Notes: generated from the letters alone by a model not told the origin. Positions 21,665 to 31,418 are shown, counted from the first letter of the stretch. The stretch: DNA of 64,000 nucleotides from Geitlerinema sp. BBD 1991-9 (GCA_001657325.1 LWRO01000012.1:20322-84321); one strand, 5' to 3'. Made by a program: numbers and translations.

Positions 21665-22927
21665 TTACGACGATTTAGACTTGCTAGTTTCGACGGTTTT
21701 GAGGGCCGTTTGACTGCGGCTGAACCATCGAAAATACCAGGAGACGAAAAATTCTTTGACGGGAAGGAGAATTCCAGTCAGGGGATTGATGGTTACGATA
21801 ATGTTGCGTGTGTCGCTTTTCGCGAGTCGCACGATTTTTCGGGCAACGCGATCGGCGGACATAATGCCGATGGGGTTGAGGTTACTCTTAAACGGCCCGA
21901 GAATCAGTTTGCGAACGATACACGGTGCGTCTAAGCGGCGCATCGTTACTAAATCGCCCAAGGTTCGTTTGCTCAGTTCGTAGAGAGGACTGAAAGCAGG
22001 TGAGACTTCAGCTTCGGAGGTATTGACCCAGACTTCCTTACAAACCATGTCGCGGTTGGTTTTCACGGTCTGGAGAAATTGCTCCATCAGTCGCCAACTC
22101 GAGAACGCATTGACTTCAAAGGACTGTTCGATGGCTTCGGGGGTTCGCGCTCCGTGGACGTTGATGCCGTGGTTGAGAACGAGGATGTCAACGTTCTCGA
22201 ACAGTTCGGCCAGATCGCTTTCGCGCCCGACTTGCCATTTTATGGTTTTTGTGGTATGTGATTCGCTGTTGAGATCGAGGACGATTTCTCGATCGCTGGA
22301 TGTTAGAGCGATAACTTTCGCTCCCGCGAGGTGCAAGTGTTTCAACAAACCCGTTCCCAGGCTTCCAGAAGCACCTGTGACCGCGACGGTTTTACCTTTG
22401 AGAGAGAGTGCTGTTCCCATAGCTCGATCGACAAAGGTTAACGCACCACAAAAGTAAGCGTTTTGGTCGTCAAAATGGTGTCGCCAGTGATAGGGACGAT
22501 TGACGAACCAGTGAGAGGGGGGAGATGGAAACGGCCCCGGCATATGGGTTAAATCGGTTTCTTGCGCCCATTTCCAGCCCATTCCCCGAGAAATTGCTCC
22601 CAATAGAAAGCTCAGGGAATATAGGCTACCGGCGAAAGCGGCCCAATGAACGTGAGGGGAAACGGAAAAGACCAACCCCCAAAACAAAGCGCTGGCGGTT
22701 AGCATGATCAGCGATTCAGGTAAGTCGTTGCGCCATTGCGCCTGACAGTAGATGGCCTCGCTGACTGGGGTTAAATCGGGACGGAAAACACGGTGGTGCC
22801 AGTTGTGCAGTCGTCCGAGTGGTTGCCACACGTGGGCGAGGGCGTGGTTGAGATCGCGCACGATCTCGACCCAGACGATCGAACTAGTACCCCATACCGC
22901 AACCAGAATCCAATCGATCGAACTCAT
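21665..22927 (-). CDS. Fusion of fatty-acid-hydroxylase/sterol-desaturase-like domain and short-chain dehydrogenase
   Basis: A 420-residue protein. Residues about 1-175 are hydrophobic with histidine clusters LHNWHH and YHWRHHFDD, the di-iron ligand pattern of the sterol desaturase/fatty acid hydroxylase superfamily. Residues about 178-400 are a Rossmann domain with the NAD(P)-binding TGASGSLGTGLLKHL and an N-H-G motif (LVLNHGINVHG). The catalytic YxxxK appears as YELSK. The same fusion is known as a bifunctional sterol desaturase/short-chain dehydrogenase in other cyanobacteria. The substrate is probably a lipid or isoprenoid. It is membrane associated and appears monocistronic. Confidence 0.82.
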   Translation of the reverse strand: MSSIDWILVAVWGTSSIVWVEIVRDLNHALAHVWQPLGRLHNWHHRVFRPDLTPVSEAIYCQAQWRNDLPESLIMLTASALFWGLVFSVSPHVHWAAFAGSLYSLSFLLGAISRGMGWKWAQETDLTHMPGPFPSPPSHWFVNRPYHWRHHFDDQNAYFCGALTFVDRAMGTALSLKGKTVAVTGASGSLGTGLLKHLHLAGAKVIALTSSDREIVLDLNSESHTTKTIKWQVGRESDLAELFENVDILVLNHGINVHGARTPEAIEQSFEVNAFSSWRLMEQFLQTVKTNRDMVCKEVWVNTSEAEVSPAFSPLYELSKRTLGDLVTMRRLDAPCIVRKLILGPFKSNLNPIGIMSADRVARKIVRLAKSDTRNIIVTINPLTGILLPVKEFFVSWYFRWFSRSQTALKTVETSKSKSS

Positions 22928-22988
22928 CGCAATTTACTCGCATCTGAAACAATTGTTCGCGATCCATTATTTCGCATTTCGCCTTTTA

Positions 22989-23072
22989 CAGTTATCAATC
23001 ACCAGTTATCAGTCACCAGTCACCAGTCACCAGTCACCAGTTATCAGTCACCAGTCACCAGTTATCAGAGCA
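22989..23072. repeat. Heptanucleotide tandem repeats (CAGTCAC/CAGTTAT)
   Basis: Twelve consecutive 7-bp units, mostly CAGTCAC and CAGTTAT. They fill the gap between the desaturase-SDR gene and the pentapeptide gene. Confidence 0.85.
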
Positions 23073-23123
23073 AAGAGGTTTCAGTTAACTGGGTCTTCTC
23101 GGTTTGCCTGGTTTCTGTCCGAC

Positions 23124-25145
23124 TTACTTCATATTCTCGAGGGAAGACCAAATGGTGCGTTCTAATCGGGAGCTTTCATCGTCACCGGAAGGGAAATCGC
23201 TCGCTCGATCGTCTGCTTGAATACCATTGGCTTCGTCGAGCAATTCGCGCACAGCATCTCGATCGTCTTGCGTGAGCAGTCGATGGGTGACAGGGAAAAA
23301 TTGATATCCAACTCGTTCGTGACGCAGGATCGCTTCGACAGTTTTGACAGCTTCGTAACCGATGAAAACACCTGATTGATCGACGATCGATTGTAGTGGA
23401 TTGTCAGGATCGAGCAGTCGCTGAGCGTTTTCCTGGGATAAATCGAAAATGCCAAAGACCGCAACGCGATCGCTCAACCCGAGATTTTCAACCGCTCGGA
23501 GTGCGAGTTGAGTGGCTGAATTCGAGCCTCCCCAAAGAATATCGATTTCGGGGTGCGATCGAAGCATTTCCTCGACTTGGCCGACTTCGGACGGAAGAAT
23601 TGCCCCGGAGGAGGCGACTTCTTCCCAAGCAACTCCCGAATCTTTCATCGCAGCGAGAAAGCCTTCGAGGTTGGGATAGTATCGATCGTAAGCAGCGGCA
23701 TCGACGAGTCCGATTTTGAGAGGTCGATCGGGTCGGTGTTTTTCAGCCCACTTGACGAGATATTCGCCCGAATCGTAACCCATCTCGAAACTGTCGGTAT
23801 TGAAACAGGCAAACGTATATTGTTCGGCAATCTCTTCGTCGAAGCAAAAATCGACCGTCACGACGACGATACCGGCGTCGTAGGCTTCGCGAATGGCGTT
23901 GAGGGAGCCAACCGGATCTTCTGGGACGAGAACGATGGCATCGATATCTCGCTCGATGAGGTTGCGAATCGTTTGGGCTTCGTTTTCAACACCGGTGTCT
24001 GAGAAAACACTCCAAATTTCGAGTCGTCGGTTCGCCGCCCGCCGCATTCCGAGTTCGTAAGCCTGAAAAATACTGGTATCGCTTTGGGGTTTAATTAAAC
24101 TGACATTCAATCGAGGCAGTCGATCGACTGCAATCTGATGTTCCCAGTGGGGCTGGAGGATCGCTTGTTGCCAGTTAACGGCTCGCTCGATCTGATAGAC
24201 GGATTCCAAGATCGCGCCGAACAGGTTCGTCCCTTGAAGGTTCGCACCGACGAATCTCGCACCGCGTTCGAGGCTTGCAAATTTGAAGAAGCTATTCTGT
24301 AAGTCCGCTTTGTAAAGGATTGCTCGATCGAGATCTGCTCGGTTAAAGTTTGCGGATTTAGCATCGACACGAGAAAGGTTTGCCCCTTGTAAATCCGACC
24401 ACAATGCTTTCGCTTCAACGAGATTGGCTTCGGATAAATCTACATTTTGGAGGTGAGCGCCAGACAATACAGCCCCTTGCAAGTTCGCTCCTTGTAGGTT
24501 TGCTCCTTGCAAGTTCGCTCCCCATAAATTAGCCCCTTGCAAGTTTGCTTCTTGCAAATTTGCCCCTTTCAGATTTGTTTTGACTAAAGTTGCTCCTTGT
24601 AGATTGCTGTTTTGTAAGTTGACTTGTTGGAGATTTGCCTTTGATAAATTGGCTCCTGCCAAATTGGAGTGAGATAAATCCATACCCTGGATTTTTTGGG
24701 GATCGAAGGGTTTGAGTAGTTGCACGAGTCGACTTTCAAAGGTATAGCAACGATCGAGCGAGATCTCTGTTAAATGGGCGTTTGGAGCTTCCAGTCCGGG
24801 ATTGCTCGCACAGAATTCGTTGAGAGATTGAAGGGCGTCGATACGCCCTTGACTGTAGGCTTGTCCGACTCGAGCGTAAATCGTGTTTCGTGCGTTGGAA
24901 ATGGTTTGTTGTCGTCGTTGGGGAATGGTGACGATATATGAAACGAGCGCAAAAAGCAATGCTGCTTCGCTCAAGGTCGCAGTGAGTTTGAGGAGAGAGA
25001 TACCTTGCAGCCAATTTACGAAGTCAGCGACTTTCGCATTCAAGATGGAAAGAGACTTAATGAGGGTCGTTTCAGTCGTTTGAGGCTTTATTTCCGGCTC
25101 CTCTTCAGTGATTTGACTTTCGTCAAACAATTTTCGATCGGACAT
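23124..25145 (-). CDS. Membrane-anchored pentapeptide-repeat protein fused to a periplasmic sugar-binding-like domain
   Basis: A 673-residue protein. An N-terminal acidic tail is followed by one transmembrane helix (about 54-78, LTATLSEAALLFALVSYIV). A helical region and a run of A(N/D)LXX pentapeptides (about 155-310, e.g. GANLQGANLQGANLQ) come next, then a periplasmic-binding-protein domain of the Peripla_BP_4/LacI type (about 333-640: SLIKPQSDTSIFQAYELGMR, DIDAIVLVPEDPVGSLNAIR, LWGGSNSATQLALRAVENLG). No permease or kinase is attached. It is the last gene of a leftward unit, 54 bp after another solute-binding protein. The layout suggests a periplasmic ligand sensor or scaffold rather than a transporter part. 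This fusion is unusual. Confidence 0.85.
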   Translation of the reverse strand: MSDRKLFDESQITEEEPEIKPQTTETTLIKSLSILNAKVADFVNWLQGISLLKLTATLSEAALLFALVSYIVTIPQRRQQTISNARNTIYARVGQAYSQGRIDALQSLNEFCASNPGLEAPNAHLTEISLDRCYTFESRLVQLLKPFDPQKIQGMDLSHSNLAGANLSKANLQQVNLQNSNLQGATLVKTNLKGANLQEANLQGANLWGANLQGANLQGANLQGAVLSGAHLQNVDLSEANLVEAKALWSDLQGANLSRVDAKSANFNRADLDRAILYKADLQNSFFKFASLERGARFVGANLQGTNLFGAILESVYQIERAVNWQQAILQPHWEHQIAVDRLPRLNVSLIKPQSDTSIFQAYELGMRRAANRRLEIWSVFSDTGVENEAQTIRNLIERDIDAIVLVPEDPVGSLNAIREAYDAGIVVVTVDFCFDEEIAEQYTFACFNTDSFEMGYDSGEYLVKWAEKHRPDRPLKIGLVDAAAYDRYYPNLEGFLAAMKDSGVAWEEVASSGAILPSEVGQVEEMLRSHPEIDILWGGSNSATQLALRAVENLGLSDRVAVFGIFDLSQENAQRLLDPDNPLQSIVDQSGVFIGYEAVKTVEAILRHERVGYQFFPVTHRLLTQDDRDAVRELLDEANGIQADDRASDFPSGDDESSRLERTIWSSLENMK

Positions 25146-25199
25146 GGTCGAATAGTTTAGAAAGGATCGATCGGTTTGGGGGAAATAGAATTCAATTCG

Positions 25200-26498
25200 T
25201 TAGGGTAACAGGGTTTTTAAGGTTTCTGCGTTGAGTTCGCGAAAGCCTTCAGGCGTCAAGTAGCTGACCACGACGAGATCGGAACCTTGGTTGTCGTCGG
25301 TCAGATTGATTTCAATACCACCGAGGTCGAAGCGAGAGGTGGCGACTTGTTTCATAAAGTTTTCTCGGGTTAGTTCGCCGGGAACGTCGTTTAGAATTTT
25401 GAGAGTCATGCGACCGACGATGTAGCCTTCGAGGGCAACGTACCCGAATTCTTCGCCCAAAGCTTCTTCCGCCTCTCGAACGATGGGAAGATCGGAATTG
25501 AGCAGTGGAACCACTTGCGTCATGACGATTCGATCGGTGACGCCGTATTCTTCGAGGTTGAGGCGGTATTCGTCTGCTCCAGTAAAGGATAAGGCAGAGA
25601 TAAGCCAAGTTTCACCTTCGTTGCGAGCGTGTTGGACGAAGCGAGCGATGTTGCTATACGCGCCCCCCGTCATGACAAATTTACAGCGTTTTCTCGTGCT
25701 CTTTTCCCAGGCTTTTAGAGAGTCGTAGCCGGGTTGAAAGTCTGGGGTGTTGCGCTGGTAAACGCCGACGGGGCCGAGATTGTTTCTCTGGGGGGGATTT
25801 CCAGCTGTGTTGATAATTCGATCGTAGGTATCGAGTAATTCGGGGGAAGCTCCGACTTGCTCTAGAATCGTTTTCAATCCGGCTAACCCTGCCATGCCGT
25901 AGCTGTCGTTTTGGACGTAAGCACAAATGTCGTCGGGAGTTAGTCCGGCTTCAAGGGCAAGCCGGACTGTCGCCTCGATTTCTTGGGCATAACTCGCACG
26001 GTAGTTGACGATCGGTTGAGCGGGAGAGGCATTTTCGCGCAGCAAACCCGCTCCAGTGAAGAAACCGACAGCGGGAACGCCCTTTTCAGCCAATCGGGGC
26101 AAAGTCACTTTTGCCGTGGGTGTGCCGACGTTGCCAATAGTGATAAAGATACCCTCTTCGAGTGCCATTTGCATGGCAAGTTGAGCAGTCGGGGGTTCGT
26201 AGAAGTCGTTTTGAAAGGATACTCGAACGCGCCGACCTCGAACTTTCTCGCCGTCGAGGGCAGCTTCGAGTCCAGCTTTCATGTAATTGCCCAGGGCTTC
26301 TTCTTGACCTTCAAGGGGCAACACAGAGCCTAAATAGATCGCTCGCCTTGTGATTCCTTCGTTTGTGGCCCGATCTGAGCTTTTTTGGCAGGCACCGAGC
26401 CACAGCGAGATGAGAATGAGGCTCGATCGAAGGGAGAAAGATAGTATCGATCGAGCAACGCGAATCGTTTGGGAAAGATTGACGAAGCGAGATAACAT
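25200..26498 (-). CDS. ABC-type solute-binding lipoprotein (branched-chain amino acid/amide type)
   Basis: A 432-residue protein with a long N-terminal signal ending in the lipobox LWLGAC. It then has a two-lobed Peripla_BP_6/LivK-like receptor: GSVLPLEGQEEALGNYMKAG, GIFITIGNVGTPTAKVTLPR, and a late KFVMTGGAYSNIARFV segment. No transmembrane permease or ATPase gene is linked. It lies 17 bp after the DUF1997 gene and 54 bp before the pentapeptide-binding-protein fusion, so the two receptor-like proteins are co-transcribed. The ligand is unknown. A sensory role in partnership with the downstream protein is inference. Confidence 0.85.
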   Translation of the reverse strand: MLSRFVNLSQTIRVARSILSFSLRSSLILISLWLGACQKSSDRATNEGITRRAIYLGSVLPLEGQEEALGNYMKAGLEAALDGEKVRGRRVRVSFQNDFYEPPTAQLAMQMALEEGIFITIGNVGTPTAKVTLPRLAEKGVPAVGFFTGAGLLRENASPAQPIVNYRASYAQEIEATVRLALEAGLTPDDICAYVQNDSYGMAGLAGLKTILEQVGASPELLDTYDRIINTAGNPPQRNNLGPVGVYQRNTPDFQPGYDSLKAWEKSTRKRCKFVMTGGAYSNIARFVQHARNEGETWLISALSFTGADEYRLNLEEYGVTDRIVMTQVVPLLNSDLPIVREAEEALGEEFGYVALEGYIVGRMTLKILNDVPGELTRENFMKQVATSRFDLGGIEINLTDDNQGSDLVVVSYLTPEGFRELNAETLKTLLP

Positions 26499-26515
26499 GC
26501 CTCGATGCCGTTCGC

Positions 26516-27103
26516 TTAACTACTCTGAGCGTTTGGAGACAATTGCAGGGTAGCACTGGTGGTTTTCTGGTTTTGCTCGTCTCCCGCCCAAGCGCGATAA
26601 TCAGCGATGAGATGTTTGGTTAGACGCTGTTTGATGGTGTGTAGCACGCTGTTGAGTAGGGTGTTGCCCGTTCCGTCGATAATGGGTTGTGGGGTCAACC
26701 ACAGTGCTGGCGGGATTTCGACTTTCACTTCTAGGTCGGCACGTCCGTAAAGGATGGTTTTGCCGTTTGCGGTACGCGGTTCGAGTTTGCCAGCGAGATT
26801 GAGGGAAAAGCGCTGGTTGATGTATTCGATTCCGCGAATTTCGCAGCGATTCGATCGAAGGCGAATGGTTCCGTTCGGTTCCGCCCACACTCGCATATCG
26901 ACGATCGGCTGGACGCTCAGCATCAGAAAGTTGAGAGGGCGCATTTTTAAGCGAAAGCAATCCTGGCTTAATTGCTCGGTGCGCGTTGGATCGACTAGAG
27001 CCTTGACAAGCCGTTGCGGTTGGCGCAGGTAGTGCTGAATGGGAACGGGTTGTTCGGGAACGGGGATTGCGACGGGCAGCGATGCAAAAAAGCGCCTATA
27101 CAT
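26516..27103 (-). CDS. DUF1997 family protein
   Basis: A 195-residue protein of a family found in cyanobacteria and plastids. Recognisable blocks are PIQHYLRQPQRLVKALVDPT, FRLKMRPLNFLMLSVQPIVD and a lipid-transfer-like strand region ending VKVEIPPALWLTPQPIID. The fold is probably a START/SRPBCC-like cavity, and the function is unknown. The start at 27103 has a GAGGA ribosome binding site. A GTG 18 bp upstream is also in frame. It is the first gene of the leftward unit with the two solute-binding proteins. Confidence 0.75.
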   Translation of the reverse strand: MYRRFFASLPVAIPVPEQPVPIQHYLRQPQRLVKALVDPTRTEQLSQDCFRLKMRPLNFLMLSVQPIVDMRVWAEPNGTIRLRSNRCEIRGIEYINQRFSLNLAGKLEPRTANGKTILYGRADLEVKVEIPPALWLTPQPIIDGTGNTLLNSVLHTIKQRLTKHLIADYRAWAGDEQNQKTTSATLQLSPNAQSS

Positions 27104-27431
27104 GAACTTCCTCAAAATCACAACGATTTGAAATGTTTCTTAATAAAATTATAGGATTGTTTAAAAAAAATCGCCGATTCCCAGAAGATCCGTGTCAGAG
27201 CTAAAAACGTCTAACGCTTGACTTCCAAAGCATTTGGGCGATATCTCAGTGTTTTCCGATCCTACTCTACGATCGAGATAAATTTATACAAACTTAATAT
27301 TTTGTTGGACGAAATTCTCGCGATCGTTCGCTTGCGATCGGTCAGGACAACAGGATAAAAGGGAAAACGTCAAGGCATGAGTACGGTTGCAACGTGAAGA
27401 TTGCTGGGAAAACTCGAGATCGATCGAGATT
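27104..27431. other. Intergenic region
   Basis: About 330 AT-rich bases between the DUF1997 gene and the acetyltransferase gene. It probably carries the promoter of the leftward three-gene unit. I see no gene or clear motif. Confidence 0.4.
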
Positions 27432-28151
27432 TTAGCTCGATTGGAGTTCCCGAGCATACGCGATGCGATAGCCGAGAGCGTGACGTTCGATGGCGTACCC
27501 CACCCAACCGCGATCGAGTCGTGCGCGTTGGGTCGCGAGATCGCAATGTTCGACTCGTTCGACTTCACCGACGGCTAACGGCTGCATCTGAGACTCGGTT
27601 TTGAGGATAAATCGATCGAATTTTCCATGAACTTGGATTAAGTCGTAAATTCTAAAGTTCAGGCGCAGGAAAATACTCAAACTGGGATAGTTGAATGGAG
27701 AAACCGTAGCCCAAACCCGATCTTTTCCCAGTTGTGCGAGATGTTGGAGATTGATTTGGGTTAAGCGAGAACCGAATTGCTGTCCGCGATAGGGAGGTAA
27801 AACAACCACTCCGGTGAGTCTTGCATCTCGATCGATCTCTTGTGGCGGAATCGGGAGACACTCGAGAAGATACAAGGTGGCGCTGGAAGGATATCCCGTT
27901 AAACGAATTCCGGCGAGTTCGTTTTGGCAAAACAACCCTAAGCTAATGTTTTGGGAAAGAATTTGTTCGATTTGAGATGAAGGGCGACGATCGAGAAATC
28001 GAACGCCATACGTTTCGCTGGCAAATTGTCGAATTTTTAAAACCGGGATTAAATCTCGGGATGAGAGGCGACGAATTTCATAGGGCAATTCTTCTACGTC
28101 TCGATCGTTACGCCTTTTCAGGATGCCTGATTCGACGACAACATCGTTCAT
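27432..28151 (-). CDS. GNAT family N-acetyltransferase
   Basis: A 239-residue protein with one GNAT domain (about 25-200). The acetyl-CoA binding motif A is seen as LTGVVVLPPYRGQQFGSRLTQ (V-x-x-x-x-R/Q-G-x-x-x-G/S pattern), followed by the motif B region TVSPFNYPSLSIFLRLNFRI. The N-terminal 25 residues and the C-terminal 30 are extensions without a recognisable domain. It starts MNDVVVESG at 28151. It is isolated in its own transcription unit, and the substrate cannot be predicted. Confidence 0.8.
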   Translation of the reverse strand: MNDVVVESGILKRRNDRDVEELPYEIRRLSSRDLIPVLKIRQFASETYGVRFLDRRPSSQIEQILSQNISLGLFCQNELAGIRLTGYPSSATLYLLECLPIPPQEIDRDARLTGVVVLPPYRGQQFGSRLTQINLQHLAQLGKDRVWATVSPFNYPSLSIFLRLNFRIYDLIQVHGKFDRFILKTESQMQPLAVGEVERVEHCDLATQRARLDRGWVGYAIERHALGYRIAYARELQSS

Positions 28152-28697
28152 TTTTCTAAATATCCTTCGATCTCTGGGGTGGAAACCTCAAAACAGAACT
28201 GTTACATCGCGATTGCAAACGATGACAGTTGATTTCCTATCTTAGCTTTGTTAGATCTCGTTCGATTAATGATAAACAAAACAAATCAATTCGTTTTGTT
28301 GGTCTCGTTTAAAAAATATGATATGATAAAGGATTTGGCGAAATTTAAAAATTAAGATCGCTAAAAGTTAACCTCAGAGTTTCAATGTTGTCGATTGAAG
28401 AGGTTTAGATCCTGCGTATCTGTTCTCGATCGAGAAAACGCTTAGAAATTCGTATCGTTAAAGTTTGACGCAGGAAAGAAAGTTTTTGTGAACCATCGAT
28501 CGATCTGTACGAACTCAGCTTTCGGGGCAAGCGATTCCGGACAACACGCGAACGAGACCTTCAAAGATAGAACCGAGCCATCGGGGCGATTTTCACACTC
28601 CCACACGTGTCTCGTTCCCACCAACGATCGGCGCAAAGACAAGCTCGATAAGCTCGATCGACTAGAGCGTCGGTACAGAAGTAATGGTAGTAATGGT
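28152..28697. other. Intergenic region, no convincing gene
   Basis: The first half is AT-rich. A minus-strand frame at 28442-28642 (66 codons, containing HVWECENRPDG) overlaps an equally open frame on the other strand. It has neither an RBS nor recognisable relatives, so it is not called. A palindromic element begins at 28698. Confidence 0.4.
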
Positions 28698-28763
28698 AGG
28701 GTGTGTTACGCGGATGAAAAATGGCTTTGAAATCCAGTTAATGAGATTTTCGCGAACGCACCC
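28698..28763. mobile_element. Short palindromic element, copy 1 of 3 (MITE-like)
   Basis: It is bounded by GGGTGTGTTACGCG and CGCGAACGCACCC, an imperfect inverted repeat. Copies 2 and 3 are at 53063-53127 and 62394-62463. Copy 3 (inverted) shares the interior ATGG..TTGAAAT and AATGAGATTT blocks. It is too short to code. Confidence 0.7.
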
Positions 28764-28851
28764 AGCACTTTTGTGCCGCTGCTCTAGAGAATCATTGAGA
28801 TGGTGAGACGAGAGGTTGCGATCCTCGCGTCTCACCGACATAACCCAACAC

Positions 28852-30270
28852 CTAACGAACGCCGTAATAATCCAGTGCGTAGCGAATTGCCGCCAAACGC
28901 CGCGCTTGATCGTAACGCAGCCACGCCCAGTTATTGGAGAAGCCCGACGCTTCTAAGCGCCCCGTTGCCGGGTTGATATAACTGTAAGCTCGCGCCTCCA
29001 AGATCGCTTCCATGCCTGTAAAACCACGAGCCTTGAGCTGTTGCAGGTTCGCGAGATAGTGTTGAGCTGCCAGCGGTGCTTGGTTGGCCAAATCGATTCC
29101 GGCGACTAATTCCACCACCGACAGATTCATCCTGTTGGCTTGGGCGTAATCCTGTAGGGCTGCCGTAAAGAGCATCAGACGCTGAATTTGCAGAAAATCT
29201 GCTTCTTCCGGCGTGCGCGCACCGTGCTGGAAACTGAACGTTCCCATGTTGTGCTTTCCGTTCCCCGGATCGGTGTGTCCCCAGTAGGCTGATGTTTTGC
29301 CACCATCTGCGGTACGAGTTCCTTCTGCCATTCCCAGAGCGATAACCCCTGGAGAATCAGGACTCGCGAACAGTTGTGCCATCAATTCAGATGTGGCGAC
29401 GGGAGAATCGATCGGCTGCGCGTTCGGATCGCGCTCGATTTGCGCGTCCCCGATCGATCCCTTGACATCGATCGCGATCGGGGCAAGTCCACCCCCTTTA
29501 ACCATCGATTTGTACAACAGCACCGCCGCATCTGCCCGCGTCACCGCAAAATTCGGATACAGAGTGGGATTTTCAGTATCGGGGACGACGATCTCGTGGA
29601 CGATGGACGTTAAAACGCGCTCTCGGGCCACTTCCGGTACTCGATCGAGATCGCGCAAATTCAACGTTGCTTTTTCTTTCTGTTCCGGAGTCAGCGACAG
29701 TTCTAAATTCTCGACCAACGCCACGACCGCTTCCAGGCGAGATACGACGGGTTGCCGTTTCACCGCTTCGCTTTCTGCTTTTCCGAGCAGCGTTTTACCA
29801 AACTGCTCCAAGCGAACCGACGATTTTTCGTCCTTGGCCGCTTCGATGTCTTCCGTGGGGCGCGGATTGTTTTGCGCCCGAAGCACCAGGCTGTTTTCTA
29901 ACCAACCCCGAAACTCTGATTCTGTTAGGGGAGCATCGGGATTGAACTGACTATCTTCGGGGGCAGAGAAAATACCTTGTCTTGCCAGCGCTTCGATATA
30001 AGGTCGTTCCCAGCGGTCGTTCAAGTCCGCGAACTCAACGCTTTCTTGAAGTTCGGGAATCTCGATATTGTTACCCAGAACGGGGACTGGGCCGTCGCTC
30101 GACTCGGGGGCGCAGACGAAAATGCTATCCGCACGTCCGGTGTGCGCCGGGGTCAACTCGACAACCTGGCAATTGTCGGGCAGTTGAATCGCAACTTCAG
30201 GCATTTGTGCAGGTGTCACCTGGGGCGACGTTGCGGCAAAAGCCAGTAGTGCAAAGGGGGAAAGACTCAT
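28852..30270 (-). CDS. Exported SLH-domain protein
   Basis: A 472-residue protein with a short signal-like N-terminus (MSLSPFALLAFAATSPQVTP). The first S-layer homology-like unit is at about 82-150 (FADLNDRWERPYIEALARQG, then FNPDAPLTESEFRGWL). A second, more divergent one is at about 205-262 (DRVPEVARERVLTSIVHEIV, then YPNFAVTRADAAVLLYKSM). The C-terminal 150 residues (GTFSFQHGARTPEEADFLQI; ALDYYGV end) are unassigned, with a mixed-helix pattern. SLH units bind pyruvylated cell-wall polymer or anchor outer-membrane proteins in cyanobacteria, so a cell-envelope location is likely. No porin barrel is seen. Confidence 0.75.
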   Translation of the reverse strand: MSLSPFALLAFAATSPQVTPAQMPEVAIQLPDNCQVVELTPAHTGRADSIFVCAPESSDGPVPVLGNNIEIPELQESVEFADLNDRWERPYIEALARQGIFSAPEDSQFNPDAPLTESEFRGWLENSLVLRAQNNPRPTEDIEAAKDEKSSVRLEQFGKTLLGKAESEAVKRQPVVSRLEAVVALVENLELSLTPEQKEKATLNLRDLDRVPEVARERVLTSIVHEIVVPDTENPTLYPNFAVTRADAAVLLYKSMVKGGGLAPIAIDVKGSIGDAQIERDPNAQPIDSPVATSELMAQLFASPDSPGVIALGMAEGTRTADGGKTSAYWGHTDPGNGKHNMGTFSFQHGARTPEEADFLQIQRLMLFTAALQDYAQANRMNLSVVELVAGIDLANQAPLAAQHYLANLQQLKARGFTGMEAILEARAYSYINPATGRLEASGFSNNWAWLRYDQARRLAAIRYALDYYGVR

Positions 30271-30504
30271 ACCTCAGCGATCCTTACGTTGGATATCGGT
30301 TTATTTTATCACTCTTCAGTAATATAGATCGGGTGTCGGGATGAGGAACACACCGATCGAAACTCGAAGAGTCAGTCGCGTTTCTCGATCGACGATTAAA
30401 CTAGAAGTACCTGACCGATGGCAACCTGATGACAGTTCCCGAATTCACGGTCTAGAGTACACCAACCGCACGATCTTGTTTTGGGAGGCGACACCTAAGT
30501 CAAC

Positions 30505-31005
30505 ATGAAACGCAAATCCACATCCGCTTTTAACTATACTTTGCTGGCGCTAATCGGTGGCGTATTCGTCCTCGGGGTTGGGGTCGGAATTGCGTTTAGT
30601 TCCACCACTAACGTCAACGCGCAGAACGTCGCCTCGCGTGAATTTCTCGATCGTAGCGCCCCTAACCCAGAATTTTGCGTGAAGTACGGTGCGAGCGCGA
30701 TGGTCGTCGAAAGCCGCGCCTACATTACCCTCAACCCCTTCAACGTCTACATGGCGCAACCGAGTATGGAGCCGGGATGCGTCGTCCGTAGCAACAACTG
30801 GTCAGTCCTCGAGCGTATGAAAGCCGTGACGCCCCAAGAGGTGCGCGATTGTAAAAACCGACTCAACACCTTTGGCTTTACTGGCGATCTCGACAACACC
30901 CCTGAGGTGCAATGTATTTATCAAAACAACAGTGACGATAACCGCTTCCTCGTCGAACCGGGTGGTGACGGTGTCAACCCCGCTCCGGAATCCGAGCGAT
31001 TTTAG
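30505..31005 (+). CDS. DUF3172 family membrane-anchored protein
   Basis: A 166-residue protein of a cyanobacterial/chloroplast-lineage family. An N-terminal transmembrane segment (about 10-33, TLLALIGGVFVLGVGVGIAF) is followed by the conserved domain: SREFLDRSAPNPEFCVKYGA, ITLNPFNVYMAQPSM, PGCVVRSNNWSVLE and a Cys pair (DCKNRLNTFGF and VQCIYQN). The function is not known. The conserved cysteines suggest an oxidising, lumenal or periplasmic location. It stands alone upstream of tRNA-Ser. Confidence 0.8.
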   Translation: MKRKSTSAFNYTLLALIGGVFVLGVGVGIAFSSTTNVNAQNVASREFLDRSAPNPEFCVKYGASAMVVESRAYITLNPFNVYMAQPSMEPGCVVRSNNWSVLERMKAVTPQEVRDCKNRLNTFGFTGDLDNTPEVQCIYQNNSDDNRFLVEPGGDGVNPAPESERF

Positions 31006-31158
31006 TGATTTTCAAGACTTTAGGCGGCTTGTTTCGGGAATTACTGCCCTTCACATCTTGAAGTCAAGGAAATGTGGAAATGACCCAGGTCTTGAATTTT
31101 CTGGGGAGGGCTTGTGTTGAGGCGGATAACCTATGCTATAGTATATATCTCGAAGCCT

Positions 31159-31250
31159 GGAGAGGTGGCTGAGTGGTTGAAAGCGGCAGATTGCTAATCT
31201 GTTGTACGGATCGTAAGGCCGTACCGAGGGTTCGAATCCCTCTCTCTCCG
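31159..31250 (+). tRNA. tRNA-Ser (GCT)
   Basis: A 92-nt class II tRNA with acceptor GGAGAGG pairing with TCTCTCC plus discriminator G. The anticodon loop has GCT in CAGATTGCTAATCTG. It has a long variable arm (GTACGGATCGTAAGGCCGTAC) and T-loop GGTTCGAATCC. CCA is not encoded. An upstream TATAGT at 31137-31142 may be its -10 box. Confidence 0.95.
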
Positions 31251-31418
31251 TTTTAAGACGTCTTTAATCCACCAAGGGGCGAACTTTAGCGTTTGTCCCT
31301 TGGTTTCGTGTTGCAAGATCGGAATCGAGGTGGCTTCATCGGTTTCCAACCTGAGCCATTGAGGCATCCGATCCTCAACCTCAACATACGTCACCTTTCA
31401 GTGAAATCACCTTTCAGT

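Noticed and set aside
28442-28642. A 66-codon frame with WECENRPDG
   Set aside because: It is mirrored by an equally open frame on the other strand and unsupported by context.
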